NCBI GenBank assembly: GCA_038501195.1
Contig: JBBPUQ010000007.1
Location: 2,023,501-2,087,500, forward strand
Direction of reading: 5' to 3'
Source: Nemania diffusa
Lineage: Eukaryota; Ascomycota; Sordariomycetes; Xylariales; Xylariaceae
DNA: 64,000 nucleotides
Positions 1-12,748 of the stretch are shown here, piece by piece (positions within the stretch are counted from its first letter, which is position 1; each line of letters opens with the position of its first letter). A model generated the notes under the pieces. It did no database searches, was not told where the DNA came from, and saw only the letters and a list, made by a program, of their open reading frames with translations. The translations under genes were made by a program, and so were the position numbers.

Positions 1-769
1 GCCGTTGAAGATTCTTTGCTGATTTTGTGTTGTAATACCAACGATCTATCAGATGAAAAATGCCCCTATACACAGGTCTTCTCAGGGATAATCTATACGA
101 GTGAATTGACGCATAGAACTTGGAAGCAGCAAGGCCTAATGATATTCATTTCTCGCAGTCCAGTACCAATAGCTGTTTAAGAGCTAGTAAGGCAGTCGCG
201 GGAGTGTAATCGATTAAAGTTCTCCTTTGCTCCGTGACACTTGTGTGTGTTTCGCACTCTATTAAAGGATAATTAAGTTACTGCTTCTCGAGGCTTCGCG
301 TAAACTGCTAAGAAAAGGGGAACAACCTACAATGAGTTACGAAAGAACCCAAACGCGATCCCAAGAATAAGTGGTATTGTGGCATTAGAATCGATCCTAG
401 TAGTAAATAGGAAACGTAATGTAAGCACTGCATATACAGTCTGTAGCCGTAGTGTGATATACTTTACAGGGGCTACTTACGTACTTCGTGGAACTACACA
501 GCTTTGCACCAGTTGAAGACACAGTTGGGTGTCGTAAGACATGAAGGTATGGGAAAAATGGTAACAGCCTGCTATGAGGTCATATTACTCATATGATAAA
601 ATCCGTACGCGGATTGTTTTACTAAGCACATTGTAGATATCCTCGACTACCCCTGGTACAGACCGGCAACGCCTTCATTGGCTATATCTAGGCTCAATGC
701 CCTTCGATAGCGGGGTAGCATGGTAGCTAGTATTTCCTCATCATCATAAACTCCAGCCCCTTGGTGAAC
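1..769. other. Intergenic, no gene seen
   Basis: No open frame of useful length with coding character was found on either strand. The stretch ends at the start codon of the P450 gene and presumably holds its promoter. No TATA box or binding site could be assigned with confidence. Confidence 0.6.
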
Positions 770-2598
770 ATGGCAATAATCGAGGCATCAACCTATCTTT
801 TATACTTCCCAAGTCTCTCCTCGATTTCTCTTGTTTTGTTTGCCGTAGTAGTTTTAGTGAGTTTATGGATATCGTCCGAACATTGTCAAGGTTTACTAAC
901 AATCCTCAATACCTCCGGTTATTACGGGGCTTTGTCAATATATAATATCTGGCTACACCCACTTGCGAAATATCCTGGACCTCGTCTGGCCGCGGCAAGT
1001 CCGCTATGGATGATATTATCATATTTCCATGGACGGACGCCGACTGATCTCCTAAAGCTGCACAATAAGTACGGGCCGGTTGTGCGAACTGGGCCAAATG
1101 ACCTATCTTTCATCAACCCTATGCAGTGGAGAGAGATCTACGGCTACAAGTCGCGTGGAGAGGTTGAGTTTGCTAGGGACCCCAGATACTTCTCGGGTCT
1201 CGGGAACGATCCCATTATCTTCACTGCAGATACGAACTACCATGGCTATATCCGAAAACTACTAGGCCATGGATTCTCCGAGAGGTCGCTTAGAGAACAG
1301 GAACCCATTTTGAAAGAGTACATCAATACTTTGTTTCATAGACTTGATAAAGAATGTCAAAATGGCGAGCAGCCGTTAGACATAGCAAGCTGGTTCAACG
1401 TAGGTTACTCTCCACGACATAACCAAGGTATACCAGTCTATTAACTCTTGCAGTACCTCATCTTTGACTTTATTGGCTTCCTAAGTAAGGCTCATGAGCT
1501 TGGTCTTATACGGGTTTTATATCTATGAATACTAATAGAGGAACAGCCTTTGGGGAGTCCTTTGACTGCCTAACCACAGGGACTCTCCATCAATGGGTCG
1601 GCGTTTCTTTTGGCCTAGCAAAAACTATGCTGTACCATCAAATGAGCTCCCGGTTACCATATCTCTTGCGAGTCATCTTCGAACGCTATTTCATCCCTCG
1701 AAACGACAAGGGAGTTATGGCGACGCTTCAGTCTACCAATGAGGTATTCCCTGCCGTGTGTGACTCCGGGTAGGCAAGCCACGACTAACCATCAAAAGGA
1801 GAAAGTCCGCCACCGTCTCAACAACCACCCCCCAGTCCCCGACTTCATGGACAGCCTGGTCGAGGCCTTCAACTCGGGGAAGATGACGGCCCAGCAACTC
1901 GAGGGCAACGCGGCAATTCTCGTCTCAGCCGGCAGCGAGACGACCGCAACATTGCTCTCTGGTAAACCACCCCTACACCCATAATTCCTATGATATTAGC
2001 AGAAGTGTTAACTCTGACCTGCATGCAAGGCCTCACCTGGCTGCTCCTCAAGCACCCCCGCGTCCTCGCAAAACTAACCCGCGAGATCCGCACTAAATTC
2101 TCCTCCGCGGACCCCATCACCATCAGCGGCGTCAACGAGTGCAAGTACCTGCTCGGCTGCATCGAGGAGGCTTTACGCATGTACCCGCCCTCGCCCCAGC
2201 CGCACCAGCGCCTCGTTCCCCCCGGCGGCGCCCTCGTGAACGGCGCCTTCCTCCCCGGCGGCACATCCGTGAGCGTGCCCATCTACGCCATCGCGAACAG
2301 CGCGCTCAACTTTGCAGAGCCCGCGTCGTTCCTCCCAGAGCGCTGGACGGGCGAGGACGCCGCGGGGAGGTTCGCGAATGACAAGAGGGAGGCGTCGCAG
2401 CCGTTCTCGTACGGCCCGCGGAATTGTCTGGGCCGCAACCTCGCGTATGCGGAGATCAAGCTTGTGCTGGCGCGGCTTGTGTGGCAGTTTGATGTTGGGA
2501 ACGCGACGGAGGGGGATTGGATGGATCAGAGGGTTTTCATGGTGTGGGAGAAGGCTCCGTTGATGGTCACGTTGCGGCCTGCCGTGAGAGATGGGTGA
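770..2598 (+). CDS. Cytochrome P450 monooxygenase (five exons)
   Basis: Haem-thiolate monooxygenase, predicted to sit in the ER membrane through an N-terminal hydrophobic segment (about residues 5-35). Exons 770-1399, 1454-1484, 1547-1743, 1799-1961 and 2030-2598 join in phase to give 529 aa, normal for a fungal microsomal P450. Family marks are the proline-rich PGPR hinge, the I-helix AGSETT (about 330-335), the K-helix ExxR (E387-R390), the FLPERW segment and the haem loop FSYGPRNCLGR with the axial Cys at about 473. ATG 770 was preferred because the frame upstream of it starts only with a TTG. The N-terminal half and the spacing of motifs recall the isotrichodermin C-15 hydroxylase (CYP65-like) group of secondary metabolism; substrate unknown. 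A zinc alcohol dehydrogenase follows 1.1 kb downstream on the same strand. Confidence 0.93.
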
Positions 2599-3684
2599 TG
2601 CTGTGCCTACAGCGCCTCGGGTTCTAACTGGTCATTGGATCATACTTAGTGACGGCGACGAAAACGCTACACCTGGGTCTACGAGTCGGCGTATGGCTTT
2701 CGGTGTAGGCAGGCTCCGTTTCCGAGTTTCGATAGGGCCCTACGATGTCTGAGGCAATACTGCGAGTAGATTTATTCGCTACCTCTGACCCCTAGCATGA
2801 CTCTGTGTATAGAGTTTCGTGATTTAGGAGACTTGTCGATGAATAAATAGTATGATTAAGCACAATGATAGCAACGAGGGACTCGCAACTTTATAGCTTG
2901 AAGCTACTTATCTTATGAAAGTCAGTAACGTCTCAGTTTAGTGTGATGTTGACAGCACATGATAGAAGATTGACTCCAAAACCAAACCCACCTCGAATGC
3001 TGGGCAGACATCCCAAGAAGCTGCGACTACTTATTCATTAGGAACAAATATATCTTCTACGTGATCATCCAGATTATACTGCTCGTTTTTCACACTATGT
3101 TATAGAACAATAGCTCGAGTTACCTTTTCTTGAGGTGTTGGATAAGTAGTGCGACACCTCTAGGGTAAGCTCTAGCCCCTGGTGAGGACTAAACAACTGG
3201 CTGAAGGAGTATGACTATTAGGTAGGTAGCGCCCCACATCAGGATGTACAGGGAACTTGGTAGGCAATCCGGGACGCGGCAGATTCTATACAGGTTCTAA
3301 GGCCGGTGAGTCCCTACCGTAGGCTTGAGATACTGCGTACCTATGCGTATGCTAAATATACTAAAACAACAACTCTCCGAATTGCCGAAGTTTTATTTTC
3401 CGGGTCGAGCCTTGGATCGCCACCGTAATCCGGCCCGCTACTCGGCTCGGCAACCAACTGCGGGGACACGCCATGTCCCTAAGACTATCATTCGATCTTC
3501 GCCACGATCTAGAAAGCGTAGCGGAAGAAGAAAAATATACCTTTTTTGGTTATTTCTTTATTCGCATACAAATCAATTTAAAGATTAATTTCTTCTCTTT
3601 TACACACAAGTTAATTTGCTGTGCCACGACAGTCAACCCCGCGTTTAATTAGTTCCCAGTCCCTCCATAATAGCCCCCGTAGAA
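2599..3684. other. Intergenic between P450 and dehydrogenase
   Basis: No supported gene. An 87-codon open frame at 3325-3588 has no recognisable features and lies in the presumed promoter of the dehydrogenase. Confidence 0.55.
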
Positions 3685-4938
3685 ATGATGCGCGCGGTTG
3701 TCTTGAAGGGCGTCAAGCATGTGGCCGTTGAAGAGAGGCCTAGACCAATGATCCAAGACTCCCAAGATATCATTGTCAAGGTGCGATATACTGCGCTATG
3801 TGGAAGGTAAGAAACTCCGACCAATGATTGCGACTCGCTATGAATCACCATGCTTAATAAATCAATACCTACTGACGATCACTTCGCAGCGAGTTGCATG
3901 TGTACAGAGGCCACCAGGCATCCGCCACGGGCTTCATCATGGGCCACGAGTTCACGGGAACCGTGCACCAGGTCGGCTCAGGCGTCACGTCCCTGCAGCC
4001 CGGCGACGCCGTCGTGTGCCCCTTCACCGTGAGCTGCGGCGCGTGCTTCTACTGCGCGCGCGGCTTCTCGTCGCGCTGCGCGAAGTCCCTGCTCTTCGGG
4101 TGCGCCGCCCTCGACGGCGGGCAGGCCGAGTACGTGCGCGTGCCCCTCGCCGACGCGACCGCCGTCAGGGCGCCCGCCGGCATCGACGAGGTCAAGCTCT
4201 GCCTCATGGCCGACATCCTGCCCACCGGCTACTTCGCCGCCGCCAACGCGCTCGGCCCGCTGTCGCCGGAAGAGCTGCGCGAGAGCGTGGTCGTGGTCAT
4301 CGGGTGCGGGCCCGTGGGCCTCTGCGCGCTGGTCGCTGCGTTGGAGTACGCGCCCAAGGCCATCCTAGCCGTCGATGGGATACCATCCCGCCTTGACCGC
4401 GCCGAGACTATCGGGGCTGAGCCCTGGAATTATCTGCAGGCTGGGGATGGGCTCGCCGCGCGTGTCAGGGAGCTGACTGATGGCCGCGGGGCGGATGTTG
4501 TGATTGAGGTGGTGGGGCACAGCTCGGCTTTGGAGACAGGGTTCCAGCTGCTCCGGCCCTGGGGCACGATATCTAGCGTCGGCGTGCATAACGGTGTGAT
4601 TCCCTGGAGCGGGAATCAGGCCTACGGAAAGAATCTCAAGATTCAGATGGGGCGATGTCCGGTCCGAAGTAGGCATCCCTTACATATTCTGTCCATCTCC
4701 CATAAGGTGTACTTCTAAGCTGACATGGGGGTATAGGTATTTTCCCTCAAGCCCTAAAACTACTTGAGAAGAAGCAGGATATATTTGAGTTAGTCGTCCT
4801 TCTTCTAGCAATCTAACAGCGACTAATACATGTAGTTTTATGACCGAGAACATCATGCCGCTCAGTCAGGCAGTCGAGGGCTATGAACTTTTCGATTCTA
4901 TGAAGGTCCAAAAGGTCATTTTCGATGCTGAAAGATAG
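3685..4938 (+). CDS. Zinc-containing medium-chain alcohol dehydrogenase (four exons)
   Basis: NAD(P)-dependent medium-chain dehydrogenase with an N-terminal GroES-like fold and a C-terminal Rossmann fold. Exons 3685-3806, 3890-4668, 4737-4788 and 4836-4938 join in phase to give 351 aa. Catalytic zinc ligands are in LCGS (C39) and GHE (H60, E61). The structural zinc lobe has C90, C93, C96 and C104. The dinucleotide motif GCGPVG and the C-terminal IMPLSQAVEGYELFD-type segment are typical. Intron 3 uses a slightly unusual GTTAGT donor and is only 47 nt, but it restores the family C-terminus. Two ATGs are adjacent (3685, 3688). Sharing strand and accessory context with the P450 suggests a small metabolic pair; the substrate cannot be read from sequence. 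Confidence 0.92.
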
Positions 4939-6532
4939 TGCATAGGAGTACAGTTAGTCGCTCTCCCTTGCGTACTGCACGAAGTGACTTGGAAGGTAAA
5001 AATGGCAAAGCATTAGGAGTATGATGAATGTATAGAAGAAAATGTAAGGGATACTGGAAGATGAGATAGCAGTCCTAATACCGAGACAGTTGTGTTACCG
5101 TTTCCGGGATGAGAATATGAATAGCGGTATGCGGAGGGTAAATATTGGTATTGTACCTATTAAGTCATTTAAGAGTATCTATGCAATTTAGTGTAAAATG
5201 GAACTCCAATATAGAAAGGCTTTGTATTAGATTCGTCAAGCTATTATTTAGATCACCCGATTATTCATAGGCTCGACTTATCGTCATTACGTAGGAGCTG
5301 GAGCACCGGAGGGCGGAATAGCTAGCGCTCGTATCCTCCCTACAGCCTATCATCAAGCACAGAGCAATTATTTCTTTCATAAATGGCCTGTTGTTGGTCA
5401 ACGTTCTGCTTACAATCACCTAGATAGGGGTGGCGCCCACCCTAATCCATAATACCGCATTATAAACATCTACACTACGGCTAGGAGAAAGCGTAAGGAG
5501 TGAGTCATTGATGATGTGAGAGGTGACTCGAGCATGTTGAGGGGTAGGAACTAGAGAAATGAGGCTCTTGGAAGGGAGGACAGTATTAACCCATATGTTA
5601 TACAACTAAGTACATGATAATATTCTACGTTGGTAAGCTTTGTGATACCAATTGCCGAATAATCATTTATATCCCCACAAAGACTTGTTTGCCTGTCACT
5701 AGCTCGAATTCTTGGTCAAAATAGCACCATTTTGCTACCATAGGATTTGATAGGTTGATAATAGGGATGTCTATCATCGTCCTAACTGACACAATGTTAC
5801 ACAGCTAACTAAAACGTAAGCGAACAGGCAGGAAGACTGTTGGTAGTGTCGCCTGTAAGGGAGGAGGTCATTCATGATTATGAAGACAGTATGCGACATA
5901 CAAAGGTCATTAGGAGGCCATAGGTTACTATTCCAGCGTCGCACATGGTAACCATTTGCGTGCTGATTGATTTCAGTGAGACCATAATTAGGTTCTGATG
6001 TGGTGCTAGAAGGACACATTGTCCTTTTCCAGCTTTTGAATCATAAGTGTATAACTGGTAGCAAGTGATATTGCGTGAGAGCTCCAGAGCCTTCCCTGTC
6101 CACTGGCTGCTTACCACGATGTACAGGTCTCCTCTATTCTATTCCCTCAAAGAGACAATCAATAATGTTATTGTGTGGCAAATGGGTAAAATGGATCCCT
6201 TGGTAATCTGTAAACACCTCAATCGTTCTATCGTTCTATGAACAATGACATTGTTTTCTTTCGTAGAGAATAGGGGTGTGAAACCAGTACGCTATGTTAC
6301 ATACACAATGACTTTGTTTGTAAAACTCACGATAATGAGCACAGAAATAGGTTTTAGTATAAGTTGAAACCTCAGGGCATCATGTCGACGATCTATCTTC
6401 TCGCTAACTCTCCAAACATTATCATTACAATCTATAGTAAGCTCAACCAAGTCAAGAACCTCAGCACACAGAAGACATAGTCAGAGATAACAACCCTACA
6501 CCTATTATACAACTATCACAAACACCGTTGCA
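4939..6532. other. Intergenic, no gene seen
   Basis: Only short open frames with no domain, codon or splice support. Minus-strand frames at 5774-6117 are short and overlap one another without coding character. Confidence 0.5.
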
Positions 6533-6724
6533 ATGTCGAGCCCCTTTTACTTCCAGCCCTTTAACGGTGTGACTCCTTCAGGGTACGTTGGCGTAAAACC
6601 CACGCCCTGGGAACCCAGAGTCGAAACGAGCGGCGACAAAATCGGCCAGACAGCTCTCGCTCCTAATGGATCAACCTCAGGGTCTAACCCAGCTGTCTAT
6701 TCGAGCAAGACTGCTAGGCGATAA
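6533..6724 (+). CDS. Possible small hypothetical protein (63 aa)
   Basis: A 63-aa open frame, rich in Ser, Pro and Gly, not recognised. It is listed because the 40 nt upstream resemble a fungal 5' leader (C/A-rich, ending in caccgttgcaATG) and the frame is closed at both ends. No signal peptide, membrane span or known motif is visible. It stands alone in a gene-poor tract and may be a chance frame. Confidence 0.28.
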   Translation: MSSPFYFQPFNGVTPSGYVGVKPTPWEPRVETSGDKIGQTALAPNGSTSGSNPAVYSSKTARR

Positions 6725-9700
6725 GCCGACAACCTCACCTAGTGGCGGCTAATTACCAATATGTACTCCTATCTACATATTGCAAATACATGCAAGCATG
6801 TATGGCTCTTACCTAGACACACTAGTGTCGCTCTGACGTTCCAAGTTCATACTAATCAGCTATTAGACTAGTCATCCACTTAATAAAAATAAGGTTATTC
6901 CCTTAATTGCCTTCCTCTTGTTAAAACTAGTGACTTTTTATGTGATAGGTTCACGCCCTCTCGCTATCTTTAAGTACAATATATACCATGTAGGCCTGTG
7001 ATTACATAGGACTTCCACAGCACCCCTTCTTACACAAGTAATGTAGAAATAAATTTCAAGTTGAGAAAGTGAACTGCAAGCCTTTACCCTCATAAGTCAA
7101 GCCACGCCTATTAAATAATTACTTGATATCAGGGCAAAACACTAAGTTTCCCAAATAGGGTGTCATGTAGCGACAGCCCATTGAGACAGCCAAATACCAC
7201 CCACCGAAATTTTCAGAATGCCACGCTGGTCATGGATAGCACGTTGCACGGTTGCATTGACAACTCCGGGACGGTGAGACTTGCAGCGCCGCGCTGAGAC
7301 CTCTTCAAGGGCAACGCGCCTTGGCTGCATGGGGCGTGCCGTATCCGCCCGTGACGATCACCGCCGTGACCGAGTGCGTGCGCGGCCGCCCAGTGAGAGC
7401 GCGCCTCCAGCGACTCGCGAACTGGACATTGCATATTGCCCCCCTAGGAGGCTTGGGAGGAGGATGTGGGATATGTCGTGCGCGCGCGCGCGCCTCCGAG
7501 CAGAAAGATTAATCTCGGTGCTGCGACACGTTCCTCACCGCCACACTACCACCTACCGGATGCGGGCTCCGTGTGGCAATATCTGCCATGCGTACGGAGG
7601 CAGGGAGGTGGGCAGAGTTGCATCAGAACGCACCCAGAAGCTGTTCCCTGGCTTACACGTGCGAGCGGAAGGATTTCCACGAGGCATGGTTGGCCAATCG
7701 GTAGAATTTAGGCTCATTTCTGGCCCTAACCAGCCCCCTTCATTTACGAGTCATGCCTGCGCAGTATGTACGGGACTTGCAGATTCCATAGGTGCCGCGT
7801 GGGTTTAGCATGGCATGGCATGGAGAGGGGTAGATGTAAGTCGAATGAGTGCATTCTAGAGAGTTTTTACACATCCGTGGCCGGGATAGCTCGATGATAC
7901 CAACCAGGTGCCATTCTTGGTGCAAATAGAGACTATCAACCCTTGACTCCTCGTGTACGCATAGTTTGGCGCATATCATTTCTTGCATGCAGCGGAAACC
8001 AGGGTTGACTCGAGATAGGTGAGGAATCCTTCCGGTCAATCTTCCCTGATTTCAACTCGACGAATGGGACGGTCGACGATGGGGACAAAGCGGATTAAAA
8101 TCAGAGAGCCAACTAACAATTCAATGTTATAATTAAGACGTATAACTAACTACCTACGGCACTTAACTACAATATAAATTATGTTTTATTATATATATAA
8201 GCTATATATTTGTTCAACTCCACACCTTAATACCTCATACAAATAGATGTACTATCAGCCGCACCCTTGCTGTGCTATATGCATCTACCTCTAGCTATAC
8301 ATTTACCCCAACCACCCACCCCTACTGCGTAACTCTTTACCGTGCTTCTTTTTCTTAACGGACATACCTACCGAGGTACTTAGGTGACTTGAGCTTCCAA
8401 AACAGGAGAATTGCTTAGGTCGTATTACATAAGATAGATACTTAACCCATGTGAGGTTGTGTAGCATTAAGCTGCCAACTACCTACTCCGTAGCAGATGG
8501 TCTTTAGTCTACCTGGTTTGAAGGGCAGGTACGCATAATTTCCATACCTATTACCTACCTAGGTAGTTTTGTCAAGCGCCTCTGCGCTCATTTGGCATGT
8601 ACAGTAAACTTTTTCATACCGTGGGCTGATTCCTAAGAGGCTGTTGATTTTTACTATGCCTGCGTGCCTACGCAGTATCTAGATAGTCTCTGACATATAT
8701 TTAGTTCTAACTCGTTTACACAGCGAGGTACCCTAGCTCTGTTTATTTGACAGCTATCCTTCAGACGGGATCAATGAACAGACGATAAAATAAACTACGC
8801 TGTAGCATCCCATCAATCAAACCCTGTCATAATCGACCAACCAATTAGACAGCAGCCCTCGTAAATCATCAATAAACCACGTACTAGCTGAAACCTTCGG
8901 TATATCTATAGCGGGCGCATGGGACAGGGGTTCGAACTCGCTATTCCCTGCACGCAGCACTATAACTGCCCCGGGGGAGGGTTTAAACTTTGGACCATGG
9001 GGAACGATGGGCGTGTGTGCGACAGGGCAGCCACGTGGCTCGAGTGACAGCGCAGGGGTGCGAGTCTTCGATAACGCTAAGCTACCTATTCTGGAACCAC
9101 TGTGCAAGTATGTCGCAGGCAAGGTGTAGGTACTGTCGATCAATGAGGCTGCGTTAGAACTTGCACAGTAAATCGGTCATAACTCAATAAGTTCATCCGG
9201 ATCTTTTGGCTCTGGGCCAGGTATAGGTACAAAAGACGTAATCTAAACCCACGTTGTTAAGTACCGACCTAGACCCAGTCGCTAGCACTGCGTTTGGGAA
9301 CCTATCTACATACATTAGTGTTAGCCCTCGGAGAGTTGGGGTAAAGTAACTGGATTAGTTACTTGGGTTCATATCGGCTGCCTACCTAATCTATAGCCGC
9401 ATTTCGATCGCAAAATATGGAAGGGAATAAAAGGACTGGAAAGGTGTCGACAGTCGGTGAAGCTACTTGGAAAACCCGATCCATCTGCAACTGCTGGTCG
9501 ATCTTTTGATCATTAATGTTGACTCGTGCACGTTGCCATCATTATCACAAGATCGACCCCAGAGGCGGATCGATATTGGTAGATTCACGCGAAATAAAAA
9601 GCGGTAAGTGATTTGCAGCCTGCCACTAGGTCGTTTGACCACACCCTCCCATAATTATTGGCTACTAGCATAGGTACCCCCCCATCGCGCAGGTACTTAT

Positions 9701-11010
9701 ATTTGCCTACAGAGTACAGCGTAGAGATACGCGGTACGTAGCGCTGTGCCGCTAGCCGGGTGCCTCGAGGCTCGGCCATATCCGAGATCCCATGGCAGAG
9801 ATCGGCTTAGAGGGGCGGGGGCTCCGTGCTATTAGTCCATTTCCACCCTGCGACCATGATATGGTAGGGAAAACAAACTCAAACTGCAATATTCGACGGG
9901 CAAATTCCTTCTGCGGCGGTGCTGCAGGGGAGAGCATTCCTTCATGTGCGCCATACTACCGTATGTATATGTATGGCGTGAAGCTATGCGTATCCTCGTC
10001 CGAGATCAGCAGTACCGTCGCCGCAGCGCCCAGCACAAGCCTACCATCCGGCACAATCTGACGAGTCTGGTATGTAGAGGCGGTACTGGTGTGGTACTGA
10101 ATGGTATGGCGCCAATACGTAGAGTGATGTTAGATGTAGGTACGTAAGGAATGTTCCGTCTGATGGCACCTGTGGGTGTCAGTATCTAGATGACGTGCTG
10201 ACCGTTACCGAGCGCCTATCGAGCACCACGTGCTGTGTTCCATATCTTTCCCCCTGACTCATAAGTTTTCCGACATGCACAGTTATTGATTGTTGATACC
10301 AACTCCCCCATATCAGAAATCCCCACTCACTACTAGTTGGCCGGCGAGGACCATGCTACATTGTCCACATGTATGTACAGAATACCCATGCCATGTCGTG
10401 CCGGCGGAGGCTTGATTGACAATAAATAGGCAGCAGAGCAGGGCAACAGGGACTTATGCCATACGCTAGAGATTACCGGCGGTGGCGATGTTGTACACTG
10501 GTGACGAGTGGCGCTGCGCATATGTATCCGGGGTAATGATAATGGCACATCCATACTGCTAATTCATGGGCGCGCTACAGCGTCGTAGTGCTTATCCGGG
10601 ATCATTTGCTTCCTTCAGAGAATATTGCTCCATCACCACGAGGGTTGGCAGCAGAGGCGCTCTGCGCTAAGAGGTACTTTTGCGTGGGTTTCTGCTGGCA
10701 ATCGGTAAATGAAACTGCGAAGACGGTTGGATAGCTCTATGGCGTGCGTTCATGCCTCCGACCCTCACCGACTCTACGCATAGACGTTGCTGCCTGCACT
10801 ACCTATCATCAATTCGCTTCTCGGTAGCCTTGGAAAGATGTACTGGTAGAGGTAGGTAGGTATGGAGCCATGTGACGCCTGTCGATAAGGAATACCCACC
10901 TTACCCAAGCTGCCAACTGAATGTCTCGCAGGCAGGCGGTGAGCATAGGTAGCGCGGGGCATACCAAATGGAACCTTATTTTTGGTAAGGTTGGATTCAC
11001 TTCCTTTCAC

Positions 11011-11063
11011 AGAGGTTAGGTACCTTACCTGGTAGGTACCTTAGGTAGGTTATCTGGGTACCT
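11011..11063. repeat. Cluster of TAGGTACC-like palindromic motifs
   Basis: Within about 50 bases the motif AGGTACCT or a close variant occurs several times, for example taggtaccttacctggtagg followed by taccttaggtagg. Weaker versions recur at about 8360, 8550, 13570-13620, 19730-19790, 62900 and 63005. They lie only in non-coding DNA. Confidence 0.6.
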
Positions 11064-11148
11064 ATCAGCACCTGTTCGTCAACACCAGGAACATCTTGGC
11101 TGAGACAAACAGCTGCTAGCTATGTCGTACTTACCGGCGGGCGTTCGT

Positions 11149-11246
11149 GTGTGTATGTATCTATGTACCCGTGTACCTATGTGTGTTCATGTGTCGTGTG
11201 TATGTGTTCGTATATATGCACCCCTATGTATGTACATACATACATA
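11149..11246. repeat. Degenerate GTAT/GTGT simple repeat
   Basis: About 100 bases of imperfect GTGTATGTATCTATGT-type units ending in tandem ATAC copies. The plus-strand frame through it codes for a Tyr/Val/Cys repeat and is not considered a gene. Confidence 0.65.
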
Positions 11247-12680
11247 CGTAGACGAAAGAGGATAGACGTACAGAATAGCTACAGCCGGAGAAACGTCGTT
11301 ACTGGGTATTATTATAGAGTTGCACTGCCGTTAGAAGTAAACGGCGCGAGCGTGAAGCTGTTCTTTTTTGAAGCTAGCATACTAGTCCAGACTCTAGCGT
11401 ACCTCCAGGTATGGATGCGTAGTGCATGCCTCGGCGCTACTTTAGCGTATAGATGTGTACAGAGTATAAGGCAAGAGAGCCCTGCTGCTGGAGACAATCC
11501 CTATGCGTAGTAGTGACCGCCCCCAAATCCACTGTCGATCAGGCTACCTGAGTGCACTTATCGGTTCAAAACTCTTCTGTAAGGCCCCTAGACATACGTA
11601 TTTAATTAATTAAGCAGGTATCAGACTGATACGATTCGGGAGGTGTTTCCGCTGTTGCTATTCCGATCTCGGCATATATCTAGTCGTCGAAATAATCTTT
11701 GTTTGGGCCCTTGGCATCTAAGCTAGTTGAGAGACTATCCATCCATCTAGATAGTGCGCCCGGGCAGACCCGGGGATTCGGTGGATCGTTGTACTGGGCC
11801 TACTAACATCTTCCTAGCAATGCCCTACCTGAGTACATGTATCCTAGATCCTTAAATCAGTGGATCAATTGGAGATCATGAATAATAATCCCTGTCTCGC
11901 TAGCAGATCGCGTCCTCTTGCCGCACGTTCTACTTATTGACATGCCTGCTGTAGTGATCGCAAGTTATATAATAGAACGCAGGACTTATAACATGCGCTG
12001 TAGCCATGTTACTCCAGCGTTGTGAGACACGGGAAGTTACCGAAGACTCGGGTAGGCAGATGTGACAACCCCTCAAAAGCAAGGCGAAGTGCGGTGCCAT
12101 GTAACACTTGTAGGGCTGGTTTGTGGAGAACTGTAATCACTATTATGCGTAGAGGTCCATCTGCCTATAAGGGAAGATGCCATGCTCCAGGACAAGGAGA
12201 ATGCTATAATTAGAGTTGATTATACCTGCAGAGCGGTGTGGCCTTTGTATGCGCACAATGCCATGCGAGTTTATACATGATGTAGGTAGCTTTTCCGGGG
12301 CCCAAGTCTTTCTTGTTCCTACCCAAAATCTTAGACGTCAGAAGAAAATGAATGCCATTGTGTGCAAGTAAGTTTTCGTGTTAGGCTAGTCGGGTCGTGT
12401 ATACTGAACAAAAAAAAGCCCAAAGACCTGCCAAGAACTGTCCATCATAATAATTGAATTTTGTTTAATCCAGTATAGAAACACCCAGACCTGAAAGTTA
12501 TGAATTTTAGCACTCCAATAACCGTCTGTTTTCTCTATGCCGCAATAGTGCCGTTTTCGTAATAGGCTCAGTGGCCCTAAAAGAACTAAGTGTGGTTAGG
12601 TTGCGTAGTTGACGTTCTATTTGTTGGTGAAAGTGTTCGTGATTGTATGTGCACGATAGTCGGCAATTTTCAAACACTGC

Positions 12681-12748
12681 TGTTGGTGTTCGTGTTGGCA
12701 TTCGTGTCGGTATTGGTACTGGTGTTGGGGTCAGTGTCGGTATTGGGG
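12681..12748. repeat. Imperfect GGTnTT(C/G) hexamer repeat
   Basis: Around a dozen diverged copies of a six-base GGTGTT/GGTATT/CGTGTT unit. On the minus strand it reads as a Thr-Pro repeat and on the plus strand as Val/Leu-rich. No start, domain or neighbour supports translation. Confidence 0.6.

Noticed and set aside
7281..7808. 175-codon plus frame in a GC-rich patch
   Set aside because: Two other plus frames are open over the same stretch, the composition is Arg/Ala-biased as expected from GC content, and no motif is present.
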